A stretch of DNA of 64,000 nt from Roseitranquillus sp963709765 (GTDB lineage: Bacteria; Pseudomonadota; Alphaproteobacteria; Rhodobacterales; Rhodobacteraceae): positions 1 to 64,000 of the forward strand of contig CAVPXL010000004.1 in the NCBI GenBank assembly GCA_963709765.1, in the 5' to 3' direction. How positions within the stretch are numbered: position 1 is the stretch's first letter; every line of letters begins with the position of its first letter. Shown here in pieces: positions 55,241-63,531 of the stretch. The notes below the pieces were generated by a model that saw nothing but the letters and a program-made list of their open reading frames with translations, did no database searches and was not told where the DNA came from. Position numbers and translations under genes: made by a program.

Positions 55241-56275
55241 CAGGCGTCCTGGTACACCACCGGCATGTCGCGCGGCTCGCGGTCGAGCCAGTCGGGCACC
55301 GGCAGGCCCTTGTCCCGAAGGAAGGCGGGGTTGAAGAGCTTGGACTGATAGCGCGTGCCGTAATCGCAGAGGATCGTGACGATGGTGTGGCCGCGGCCCA
55401 GCTCTTCGGCCATGCGCACGGCGCCCGCTACATTTATGCCCGACGAGCCGCCAAGGCACAGTCCCTCGTGTTCCAGGAGGTCGAAGACGTACGGCAGCGC
55501 TTCGGCATCCGGGATCTTGAAGTCCATGTCGGGACGCAATCCCTCGAGGTTGGCGGTGATGCGCCCCTGCCCGATGCCTTCCGTGATCGACGAGCCTTCG
55601 GCCTTCATCTCGCCGTTTTCGTAGAAACTGAAGAGGGCGGAGCCGTCGGGATCGGCGAGTGCGATCTTCACGCCCTTGTTCTGAAGGGCTTCCGCGACGC
55701 CGGACAGCGTGCCGCCGGACCCGACTGCGCACACGAAACCGTCGACCTTTCCGCCGGTCTGCTCCCAGATCTCGGGGCCGGTGGTTTCGACATGCGCCTG
55801 GCGGTTGGCGGTGTTGTCGAACTGGTTGGCCCAGATGGCGCCGGCGGGGTCGGATCCGGCGAGAGCCTCGGCGAGCCGGCTCGAGTACTTCACGTAGTTG
55901 TTCGGATTTTTGTAAGGCACTGCAGGTACTTGGACGAGTTCGGCGCCAGCGAGGCGGATCATGTCCTTCTTTTCCTGGCTCTGCGTCTCGGGGATGACGA
56001 TGACGGTCTGGAACCCCATCGAGGCGCCCACGAGCGCGAGGCCGATGCCGGTGTTTCCGGCGGTGCCCTCGACGATGGTGCCGCCGGGCTTGAGGTCGCC
56101 GCGCGCCACCGCATCGCGGATGATGTAGAGCGCGGCGCGGTCTTTAACCGATTGACCGGGATTGAGAAATTCGCACTTCCCCAGGATCTCGCAGCCCGTC
56201 TGCATCCGAGACCCTGTTAAGGCGGATGAGGGGCGTGTTGCCGATCGCGTCGGCAAGGTCGGACTTGATGTTCAT
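55240..56275 (-). pseudogene. cysK: Cysteine synthase (O-acetylserine sulfhydrylase), one frameshift
   Basis: MNIKSDLADAIGNTPLIRLN, RVSD then a one-base shift near 56205 to TGCEILGKCEFLNPGQSVKD (PLP lysine in SVKDRA), GTIVEGTAGNTGIGLALVGA (phosphate loop), VCAVGSGGTLSGVAEAL, LEHEGLCLGGSSGINVAGAV. Complete apart from one extra base. It makes cysteine from O-acetylserine and sulfide. The stop overlaps the start of the mechanosensitive channel gene. Confidence 0.88.
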
Positions 56276-56448
56276 CGGCAATCTCCGCTCGGACGCCCAT
56301 GGTCTAGGCGGGCGCAGGCGGCAACTCAAGCGGCGGGATGGCGGTGTCATGCAACCCGTACACCCCCCTGTACACCCCCCGTGCATACGCGCGCAGTCAA
56401 CGTTCCTGCCACGGCGGGTGAAGGACGGATGCGAAGCCGCCGGAAGCG

Positions 56449-57558
56449 TTAGGTGTTCTCGATCCCGGCGCGCAGGCGGCCCCGTTGCGCGGCGAGCCAG
56501 AAGGCCGAGATCAGCAGCGGCCCGTGGTTGGCCTCGCCGCTGGCGACCAGCGCCATCAGGCGCTCGAACGGGAGGACGTGGCTCAGGATATCCTCGTGCT
56601 CGTCATCCGCGCCGCCGAGGCCGCCGGCGGACGACAGGTCGCACAGGCCGACAAACGACGTGACGTGTTCGGAGAAGCAGCCGGCGGAGGCATAGTAGCG
56701 CGCCACCAGTTCGAGGTCGCCGATGCGCAGGCCGGCCTCCTCCTGCGCCTCGCGGCGGGCGGTGGTCTCGGCGGCCTCGCCGGGGTCGATGCGGCCGGCG
56801 ACCGGTTCGAGCATCCAAGGGGCGCGGTCGCCGCGCGCCAGCGCGCCGTGGCGGAACTGCTCGACCAGCAGCACGGTGTCGGCGGCGGGATCGTAGGGCA
56901 GGACGGTGACCGCGTCGCCAGCGACCAGGCTGGCACGGGTGACGATGTCGCTCCAGGCCCCGTCGAAGCGGCGGAAGCGCAGGTCCTCCTCGACCACCGA
57001 GAAGAATTCGCTGTAGGGGCGGCGATGGCGGACGACCTGCACGTCGGCGTCGGTGAGGCCGCGGCGAAGATCCTGCGGCGGGCCGCCTGCCCCGGCGCGC
57101 GCGGCGGCGCAGGCGCGCGAACGGATCTGCGCAAAGCGGGCGGCCACCCAGCCGGGGGAACGGCGGCCATGGCTTTCCATCACCTCGCGCGCCGCCTCGC
57201 GGGCGATGGGTGCCCACGGATCGGCCCAGTCCGGGAGGTGCCAGGGGCCGTCGGTGTCGGGCGCTTCATCGGGCCGGTAGAGGCGCGCCGGACCCGAGGC
57301 GAGCGTGACGGAATGCGCTGCGTAGCCGAAGCAGGCCTCGTAGAAGTCGAGGCGCCGGATGATCGCGGCCGACAGGGGGCGCGTGACCTCGCCCGTCGCG
57401 TCGCCGTCGGCGGCAACGAGCGCCGGGTGATCGCCGTCCCGCACCTTGAGGACGGCGTGGCCCGGCAGCGTGGCGGGGTCGGTGGCGATCTCGGCGCCTG
57501 CGACGATGCGGCGCAAAGCGGGGTCGCGCAGGGTGCCGAAGAGAAAGACGCGGGTCAT
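56449..57558 (-). CDS. Fusion: gamma-glutamylcyclotransferase-like domain plus Nudix hydrolase
   Basis: 369 aa from the ATG at 57558. The first 150 residues look like a GGCT/AIG2-type domain (VFLFGTLRDPALRRIVAGAE, DFYEACFGYAAHSVTL). The second part is a Nudix hydrolase of the ADP-ribose pyrophosphatase type: EFFSVVEEDLRFRRFDG, VLLVEQFRHGAL and the full Nudix box GRIDPGEAAETTARREAQEE-AGL. Intact. Likely hydrolyses ADP-ribose or a related nucleotide. It follows trgA in the same direction. The gap 56276-56448 upstream of cysK has a short C-rich repeat (tacacccccc) but no gene. Confidence 0.88.
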   Translation of the reverse strand: MTRVFLFGTLRDPALRRIVAGAEIATDPATLPGHAVLKVRDGDHPALVAADGDATGEVTRPLSAAIIRRLDFYEACFGYAAHSVTLASGPARLYRPDEAPDTDGPWHLPDWADPWAPIAREAAREVMESHGRRSPGWVAARFAQIRSRACAAARAGAGGPPQDLRRGLTDADVQVVRHRRPYSEFFSVVEEDLRFRRFDGAWSDIVTRASLVAGDAVTVLPYDPAADTVLLVEQFRHGALARGDRAPWMLEPVAGRIDPGEAAETTARREAQEEAGLRIGDLELVARYYASAGCFSEHVTSFVGLCDLSSAGGLGGADDEHEDILSHVLPFERLMALVASGEANHGPLLISAFWLAAQRGRLRAGIENT

Positions 57559-57655
57559 GCGGCGAAGGCTCTCGCAGGGGCGGCCGGACGCGACCGTCGC
57601 GCCATGGATAGCCCGATTTCCCCGGACGTTCCATGCGCGGCGAGCGGATCTGCCC

Positions 57656-58097
57656 TCAGGCGGCGCGACGGGCCACGACAGCCGCAAGCAGGCCGGCGAG
57701 CGCCGCGCCGCCGAGGGCGGTCGCGAGGATCGGCGGGTGGAGAAGCAGGCGGGCATTGCCGAGGCTCAGGAGGACGAGGTCGGAAATCGCCTCTCCCGGC
57801 CCGCCGTAGCGCAGCCGGGTGGCGCGCACGAAGCATCCGCCAGAGCGACCACAGCAGGACCGAGGCGCCCGCCACGGCGCAGCCCGTGGTGAGGCCCCAG
57901 GCCATGGCGTGAACGACCCCCTCGTGGGCATGACGCCCGAGCATCGACCAGCCGAGGAGCAGGCCGAGGGACGCGCAGCCGAGCGGCATGAATAGCGGGT
58001 CCGCGCTGTTGGGCAGGTATGGCGCGACCAGTGCCGCCACGACCCATGCCAGAGCCGCGAAGGCCAGGGCGGAGACCAGTTTGGCGGCGGTGGGCAT
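57656..58097 (-). pseudogene. trgA: TrgA-family membrane protein, one frameshift
   Basis: MPTAAKLVSALAFAALAWVV, LFMPLGCASLGLLLGWSMLG, GLTTGCAVAGASVLLWSLWR then a shift near 57838 to LRYGGPGEAISDLVLLSLGN, PPILATALGGAALAGLLAAV. TrgA is a Rhodobacter membrane protein linked to tellurite resistance. One indel. Its start is 3 nt from the cfa stop. Confidence 0.82.
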
Positions 58098-58100
58098 GGC

Positions 58101-59315
58101 TCAGGCGGGGCGCGAGACGGTGATCTGGGTCACGTCGCAGGTGCCGCTGTGGAAGGCGGCGGCGCAGCTTGTGAGGTAGAAGCTCCACATGCGGTTGAAG
58201 CGCTCGTCGAAGCCGAGGCGCGCGATCTCGTCCCAGCGCTCGGAGAAGGTGTCGTGCCAGCGGCGCAGGGTCCGGGAGTAGCTCTCGCCGAACTCGATGG
58301 AGCGAAGGACCGAGAGGCCCGCGCGCTCCACCTCGCGGCGCAGGACCGTGGGGCTGGGCAGCATGCCGCCGGGAAAGATGTACTTCTGGATGAAGTCGAC
58401 GCCGCGTCGGTAGACCTCGAAGCGGCGATCCTCGACGGTGATGATCTGCAGCGTGGCGTTGCGGCCCGGTTTCAGCCGGTCGCGCAGGGTCTCGAAATAG
58501 ACCGGCCAGTAGCGTTCGCCAACGGCCTCGAACATCTCGATGGAGGCGATGCCGTCGTATTGCCCGCGCTCGTCGCGGTAGTCGCGCAGCGCGATCTCGA
58601 CCCGGTCGCCGAGGCCCGCGTCGCGGATCCGGGCGCGGGCGAAGTCGGCCTGGGCCTCGGAGATGGTCAGGCCGGTGACCCGCATGCCCCGTTCGCGCGC
58701 GGCGAATTCGGCAAAGCCCCCCCAGCCGCAGCCGATCTCCAGCAGGTGGTCACCGGGCCGGGCGCCCATCTGGTCGATGAGGCTGGCGTATTTCAGGCGC
58801 TGGGCGGCTTCGAGGCTCTCCTGCCCGGTGTCGAAACGGGCCGAGGAATAGGTCATCGTGGAGTCGAGCCAGAGGCGGTAGAACTCGTTGCCGAGGTCGT
58901 AATGGGCGGCGATGTTGCGCCTGGCCTGGGTGCGGGAATTGCGCCGCAGGATGGCGTGGCGGGCGCGCTCGAAGAGGCGCAGGAGGCCCATCCCCGGGAA
59001 GCCGTCGTAGAGGTCGTCGCCGGCCAGGTGCAGGATGTCCATGAGCGCCTGAAGGTCGGGGGTGGACCAGCCGCCCGAGAGGTACGCTTCGCAGAAGCCG
59101 AGATCGCCCTCGCGCACGAGGCGGGCGAAGATGTCGGGATCGTGGACCGTCAGTTCGGCGGCCGGTCCCGGTTCGGGCCCCTCGGCCCTGAAGCGCCGCC
59201 CGTCGGGCAGAACGAAGTCGAGGTGTCCCGCGCGCAGGGTGCGTGCCGTGTCGAAAACCGGGGCGAAATAGCGCGGCAGACCCGCCTGCCCCGAAGTCTG
59301 CGTATGGATCGTCAC
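58101..59315 (-). CDS. cfa: Cyclopropane-fatty-acyl-phospholipid synthase
   Basis: 404 aa, intact. DLGNEFYRLWLDSTMTYSSA, HLLEIGCGWGGFAEFAARER (SAM motif GCGWGGF), GLTISEAQADFARARI, DGIASIEMFEAVGERYWPVY (catalytic E), FIQKYIFPGGMLPSPTVLRR. Methylenates unsaturated phospholipid chains at the membrane using SAM. In line with phr upstream and trgA downstream. Confidence 0.93.
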   Translation of the reverse strand: MTIHTQTSGQAGLPRYFAPVFDTARTLRAGHLDFVLPDGRRFRAEGPEPGPAAELTVHDPDIFARLVREGDLGFCEAYLSGGWSTPDLQALMDILHLAGDDLYDGFPGMGLLRLFERARHAILRRNSRTQARRNIAAHYDLGNEFYRLWLDSTMTYSSARFDTGQESLEAAQRLKYASLIDQMGARPGDHLLEIGCGWGGFAEFAARERGMRVTGLTISEAQADFARARIRDAGLGDRVEIALRDYRDERGQYDGIASIEMFEAVGERYWPVYFETLRDRLKPGRNATLQIITVEDRRFEVYRRGVDFIQKYIFPGGMLPSPTVLRREVERAGLSVLRSIEFGESYSRTLRRWHDTFSERWDEIARLGFDERFNRMWSFYLTSCAAAFHSGTCDVTQITVSRPA

Positions 59316-59390
59316 CGTTTCCCCCGCCCTGATCTCGGGCTGAAGCTAGCGGGCGGCAGCGATCTGGCAAAGCCCGCGATGAGATGTCGT

Positions 59391-60812
59391 TCAGGTATAC
59401 TCCTCGCGGTTCTCGTAGGCGGCGAGTGCGCGGGCGCGTCCGTCGGCGGCAGAGACGAGCGGTTCGCGGGGATACGGGTCGTCGGGCGACTGCAACCAGG
59501 CGCGCGGGATCGCGTCGAACCAGGCAAGGGCCTCGGGCGGGGGCGCGTCCTGTCCCTCGGCGATCCAGCGGCGGCGGTAGGTGCGGTCGGGGTCGAACTT
59601 CTCGGCCTGCGTCTCGGGGTTGAAGATCCGAAAGAAGGGCGAGGCGTCGGGGCCGGAGCCGGCGGCCCATTGCCAGCCCATGGCGTTGGAGGCCGGATCC
59701 CAGTCGACAAGCACGTCGGCGAACCAGTCACAGCCGATTTTCCAGTGGGTCATCAGGTGCTTGGTCAGGTAGCTCGCGACGATCATGCGCGCGCGGTTGT
59801 GCATGGTTCCGGTCACGAACATCTCGCGCATGGCGGCATCGACCACGGGCATTCCGGTGCGGCCGCGCCGCCACGCCTCTGCCTCGGGGTTGTCGTCCTG
59901 CCAGGGGAAGGCGTCCCATTCGAGGCGCCAGTTGGACTCGGTCAGGCGGGGCGTGTGCCAGGCAAGATGGTGGGCGAAATCGCGCCAGACCAGTTCCTTG
60001 CGCCATGTCAGCGCGCCGCCTCGCCCGGTTTCCTCGGCGCTCCGGGCGGCGTGCCAGCAGGTCCGCGCGGAGATTTCGCCGTAGGTGAGGTTTTCCGAGA
60101 GCTTCGACGTTCCCGCGACGGCCAGCCTGTCGCGGGCCGCGTCGTAGGCGTCGATCCCCTGGTCGAGGAAAGCGTCGAGGCGCCTTCTTGCCGCCGACTC
60201 GCCGATGGCGAGATGCGGGGCCACGATGGCCGCGCCCCGGTTCATGGGCCGGTCGAGTTGCCATGCGGCGGGATCTTCGGTCTCCGGCCAGCGCGACGGC
60301 GCTCGGAGGGCGGTCACCGAAGGCAGCGGAGAGCCCGGGTCGCGCGGCGCCACGGACTTCCAGAAGGGCGTGAAGACCTTGTAGTATCCCCCTGTTCCCG
60401 TTCGCACTTCCTGTGGTTCGAACAGGAGATGGCCGGAGAAGGCCCGAAGCGTCAGATCCTCAGGCAACGCGCCGCCGACCGTCTCGTCGCGCTCCCGGGC
60501 ATCGGGGTCGCACGTCCGGGCGAACCAGATGTCGGTGGCGCCGGTTTCACGCGCCAGCGTGGACAGCACCTCGGCTGCGGGGCCGCGCCGGCAGATCAGG
60601 CGGCTGCCGATGCGCCGCAACTGGTCGGACATGGCCGCGACCGAGAGGCCCCAGCGCCAGCGCGCCGCCGCGCCGGTCCGGGCCATGACGCCATCGTGAA
60701 TGAAGACGGGGACAACGGGGCGCCCGGATGCGGCGGCGGCGGAGAGCATCGGATTGTCGCTCAGGCGCAGGTCGCGGCGGAGCCAGACGATGAGGGGCGG
60801 GGTGTCGGTCAT
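59391..60812 (-). CDS. Deoxyribodipyrimidine photolyase (class I, cryptochrome/photolyase family)
   Basis: 473 aa from the ATG at 60812, intact. LIVWLRRDLRLSDNPML (photolyase N-terminus), LSENLTYGEISARTCWHAAR, WRDFAHHLAWHTPRLTESNW, GRTGMPVVDAAMREMFVTGT, MHNRARMIVASYLTKHLMTH and FADVLVDWDPASNAMGWQWA are the FAD and DNA-binding blocks. Repairs UV dimers with blue light. First gene of the phr-cfa-trgA-Nudix group. Confidence 0.92.
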   Translation of the reverse strand: MTDTPPLIVWLRRDLRLSDNPMLSAAAASGRPVVPVFIHDGVMARTGAAARWRWGLSVAAMSDQLRRIGSRLICRRGPAAEVLSTLARETGATDIWFARTCDPDARERDETVGGALPEDLTLRAFSGHLLFEPQEVRTGTGGYYKVFTPFWKSVAPRDPGSPLPSVTALRAPSRWPETEDPAAWQLDRPMNRGAAIVAPHLAIGESAARRRLDAFLDQGIDAYDAARDRLAVAGTSKLSENLTYGEISARTCWHAARSAEETGRGGALTWRKELVWRDFAHHLAWHTPRLTESNWRLEWDAFPWQDDNPEAEAWRRGRTGMPVVDAAMREMFVTGTMHNRARMIVASYLTKHLMTHWKIGCDWFADVLVDWDPASNAMGWQWAAGSGPDASPFFRIFNPETQAEKFDPDRTYRRRWIAEGQDAPPPEALAWFDAIPRAWLQSPDDPYPREPLVSAADGRARALAAYENREEYT

Positions 60813-60964
60813 GAACGGATGGCACTCGGTTGCGGGACAGCCGGAACATCTAGCGCAACCGCCATGCCGGGCCATGCGCGCGATCCGTCAGCTGCGGTTT
60901 CGCAGGCGTTGCACGGGCCGATGCCGGGTGTCGAAAACCTTCCTTAACCAATGTGCGTCATGGT

Positions 60965-61050
60965 GAGTCCTGTCCGGCCACGGTGTCCTCCATTGGCTGG
61001 ACGGACTTCCTCCCTGTTGACTGGCTGCGCCTTCGGGCGCAGCTTTTTTT
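60965..61050 (+). ncRNA. Candidate small RNA with exposed anti-Shine-Dalgarno motifs
   Basis: A hairpin at 60972-61002 (gtccggcca / tggctggac) has a loop containing TCCTCC; a second unpaired TCCTCCC follows at 61008-61014; and the strong terminator 61024-61050 ends it. Two C/U-rich anti-SD motifs plus a terminator is the layout of the CcsR/'cuckoo' RNAs of alphaproteobacteria. The transcription start was not determined, and no sequence match was tested. Confidence 0.4.
61024..61050 (+). terminator. Rho-independent terminator (UUCG tetraloop)
   Basis: Stem gctgcgcc / ggcgcagc with ttcg loop, followed by seven T. Very strong. Confidence 0.9.
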
Positions 61051-61146
61051 GGCCATTCGGTCAAGTTGACGGACAGCCGGACGTGTCCGTAGGCTCGACG
61101 TCAATGATACGGACGCCAGTCCGACAGGGAGATGAGGACGACCTCG

Positions 61147-61170
61147 AAAAGGGCCTGCGGGCCCTTTTCT
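61147..61170 (+). terminator. Terminator-like hairpin (possibly bidirectional)
   Basis: Stem aaaagggcc / ggccctttt around tgcg. Flanked by A on one side and T on the other, so it can act on either strand. The stretch 61051-61146 before it has another hairpin (61070-61089, cggaca / tgtccg) and may hold a second short transcript. Confidence 0.7.
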
Positions 61171-61267
61171 TGTTGGACTCGAGCCGCTTTCCCCCCCCCT
61201 GACAGCGCCGGATGACCGTGCTAGGTCGCACCAAGACGTGCAATCAGATGCGATGAACGGAGATTCC

Positions 61268-61991
61268 ATGTTCGACCCAGTCAAGTTCGCCCTTGCCCTC
61301 GCCCTTGTCGCGGCCCCCGCCTTCGCACAGGAAGGGGCCACGGAGACCCCGGCCGAAACGCCCGCCGAGGCTCAGGCCGAAGCGCCCGCCGAGGCTCAGG
61401 CCGAAGCGCCCGCCGAGGCTCAGGCCGAGATGCCCGCCGAAACCCCGGCCGACACGCCGGAACTCGTCGGACAGCGCCGTGGCGGCCCCCGACGACCTGT
61501 CGATGGGCGAGCCCGCCACCCAGGCGGACGGCCCCGGCAGCACCTATGTGCGCGAGGTCTTCGGCGACTGGCAGATGCGCTGCGTGCGCACCGGCGAGGA
61601 GCGTGAGCCCTGCCAGCTCTACCAGCTGCTGCAGGACGGCGAGGGCAATTCGGTCGCCGAGATGAGCATGGCCGCCCTGCCCGACGGGCAACAGGCCGCT
61701 GCCGGCGCGACGGTGATCACGCCCCTGGAAACGCTGCTGACGGCGCAGGTGACGCTCTCGGTCGATGGCGGCGAGGCGCGGCGCTATCCGTTCACGTGGT
61801 GCTCGGCCATCGGCTGTTTCAGCCGGATCGGCTTCACGCAGGGCGAGGTGGACCAGTTCAAGCGCGGGTCGGCGGCGTCGATCGTGATCCGCCCGGTCGC
61901 CGCGCCGGACCAGACGGTGGCCCTGAACGTGTCGCTGAGCGGGTTCACCGCCGGATTCGACGCGGTCAAGTCGAACAACGCGGCCGAGTGA
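61268..61991 (+). pseudogene. IalB-family (invasion-associated locus B) exported protein, one frameshift
   Basis: Start chosen at the ATG at 61268 (SD ggag 6 nt before). Signal peptide FDPVKFALALALVAAPAFA, then the repeated EAQAEAPA. A shift near 61470 is needed to pass from PADTPEL to the conserved domain, in the next frame: REVFGDWQMRCVRTGEEREP, CQLYQLLQDGEG and FTWCSAIGCFSRIGFTQGEV, ending FDAVKSNNAAE. The IalB domain is otherwise complete, with its Cys pairs. Periplasmic; function not known in this organism. Confidence 0.85.
61366..61437 (+). repeat. Three 24-bp tandem repeats in ialB-like gene
   Basis: gcccgccgaggctcaggccg recurs at 24-base spacing, coding APAEAQAE units. The array is next to the frame change of the gene and could vary in number. 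Confidence 0.75.
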
Positions 61992-62031
61992 TCATACCGG
62001 GCGGGGGCTTTGATGCGCCCGCCCTTCGCCG

Positions 62032-63240
62032 TCACGGGCGGGCGAGCGCCAGCACGGCGTTGAAGCCGCCGAAGGCGAAGGCGTTGGACAGCGTGACGTC
62101 GACCTTGGCCTCGCGCGCCACGTTGGGCACCACGTCGAGCGCGCATTCGGGGTCGGGCTCGTCGTAGCCGATGGTCGGCGCGATCACCCCGTCGCGCAGC
62201 GCCATGATGCAGGCCAGAAGCTCCACCGCGCCGGTTCCGCCGATCAGGTGGCCGTGCATCGACTTGGTGGAGGAGATCATCAGATCGTCGGCATGGGCGC
62301 CGAAGACGTCGGCCACCGCGGCGCATTCGGTCTTGTCGTTGGCCGCCGTGCCGGTGCCGTGGGCGTTGATGTAGTCCACCCGGTCCCGGTCGATGCGTCC
62401 GTCGCGCAAGGCTCCCGAGATGGCCCGCGCCGCGCCCTGCTTGGAGGGCATGACGATGTCGGCGGCGTCGGACGTCATGGCGAACCCGACGATCTCGGCC
62501 AGGATGTCGGCGCCGCGGGCGCGGGCGTGCTCGTATTCCTCGAACACGAAGATGCCGGCGCCCTCGCCCTGCACCATGCCGTTGCGGTTGGCGCTGAACG
62601 GGCGGCAGGCGTCCTTGGACATGACGCGCAGGCCCTCCCACGCCTTGACCCCGCCGAAGCAGAGCATGGATTCCGAGCCGCCGGTGACCATCGCCTTGGT
62701 CTGGCCGCAGCGGATCATCTGGAAGGCCTGGCCCATGGCGTGGTTGGAGCTGGCGCAGGCGGTGGCGACCGTGAAGGAGGGGCCCTTGAGGTTGTATTCC
62801 ATGCTGACATGGCTGGCGGCCGCGTTGTTCATCAGCTTGGGGACCACGAAGGGATGGACGCGGTTCTTTCCCTCTTCGTAGACGGCGCGGTAATTGTCGT
62901 CCCAGGTGTTGACCCCGCCGCCGGCGGTGCCGAGCACCACGCCCGCCTCGGCGGCGAGCTGGCCGGTGAACTCCAGACCCGACTGGGCGATGGCCTCCTT
63001 GGCGGAGAGCAGCGTGAACTGGGTGAAGCGGTCGTAGAGGACGATCTGCTGGCGGTTGAAGTGGGCCTCGGGGTCGTAGTCATGCACCTGGCCGCCGATC
63101 TGGATCGACAGGCGGTCGACGTCGCGGATGTCGAGCTTGCCGATGCCGCAATGGCCCTCGCGCATGGCCCTGAGCGTGTCGGGGACAGAATGGCCCAGCG
63201 AGTTGATCGTGCCTGCGCCGGTGATGACGACCCGTTTCAT
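62032..63240 (-). CDS. Beta-ketoacyl-ACP synthase (KAS II type)
   Basis: 402 aa from the ATG at 63240, intact. KRVVITGAGTINSLGHSVPD, VATACASSNHAMGQAFQMIR (active-site Cys), NAHGTGTAANDKTECAAVAD (His), SMHGHLIGGTGAVELLA (second His) and NAFAFGGFNAVLAL. The synthase carries the three catalytic residues of elongating enzymes. With the adjacent ACP it likely serves special acyl chains (for example of lipid A) rather than bulk synthesis, since its neighbour is lpxD; that is inference. Confidence 0.9.
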   Translation of the reverse strand: MKRVVITGAGTINSLGHSVPDTLRAMREGHCGIGKLDIRDVDRLSIQIGGQVHDYDPEAHFNRQQIVLYDRFTQFTLLSAKEAIAQSGLEFTGQLAAEAGVVLGTAGGGVNTWDDNYRAVYEEGKNRVHPFVVPKLMNNAAASHVSMEYNLKGPSFTVATACASSNHAMGQAFQMIRCGQTKAMVTGGSESMLCFGGVKAWEGLRVMSKDACRPFSANRNGMVQGEGAGIFVFEEYEHARARGADILAEIVGFAMTSDAADIVMPSKQGAARAISGALRDGRIDRDRVDYINAHGTGTAANDKTECAAVADVFGAHADDLMISSTKSMHGHLIGGTGAVELLACIMALRDGVIAPTIGYDEPDPECALDVVPNVAREAKVDVTLSNAFAFGGFNAVLALARP

Positions 63241-63503
63241 GCGGTCTGCCGGGCGACCAGCTCCTGGACGGCGGCGACGATCGCGGCGACGGACGAGATG
63301 TCGAATTCCGACTTGTCGGGCTCGTTGGCATTGAAGGGGACGGTGATGTCGAACGCCTCCTCGATGGAGAAGATGCACTCGACAAGGCCCAGGCTGTCGA
63401 TGCCGAGATCGTCGAGCGTCTGGTCCATCGTCACGTCGGACGGCTCGAGCACCGCCTGCTCGGCCAGAATGTGGATGACCTTGTCCCTGACCTGTTCCGT
63501 CAT
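63237..63503 (-). CDS. Acyl carrier protein
   Basis: 88 aa. TLDDLGIDSLGLVECIFSIE carries the phosphopantetheine serine in DSLG. The C-terminus is longer than in the AcpP of fatty-acid synthesis. Its stop overlaps the KAS start (ATGA), so the two are coupled. Confidence 0.92.
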   Translation of the reverse strand: MTEQVRDKVIHILAEQAVLEPSDVTMDQTLDDLGIDSLGLVECIFSIEEAFDITVPFNANEPDKSEFDISSVAAIVAAVQELVARQTA

Positions 63504-63531
63504 GACCCCTGTCCCTCGGCTGACCGCCGAT

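Noticed and set aside
58149..60947. 932-codon plus-strand open frame opposite cfa and photolyase
   Set aside because: Shadow frame; both opposite genes have full catalytic motifs.
61366..61437. 24-bp repeats as a possible CRISPR
   Set aside because: Tandem with no spacers, inside a coding sequence as APAEAQAE units.
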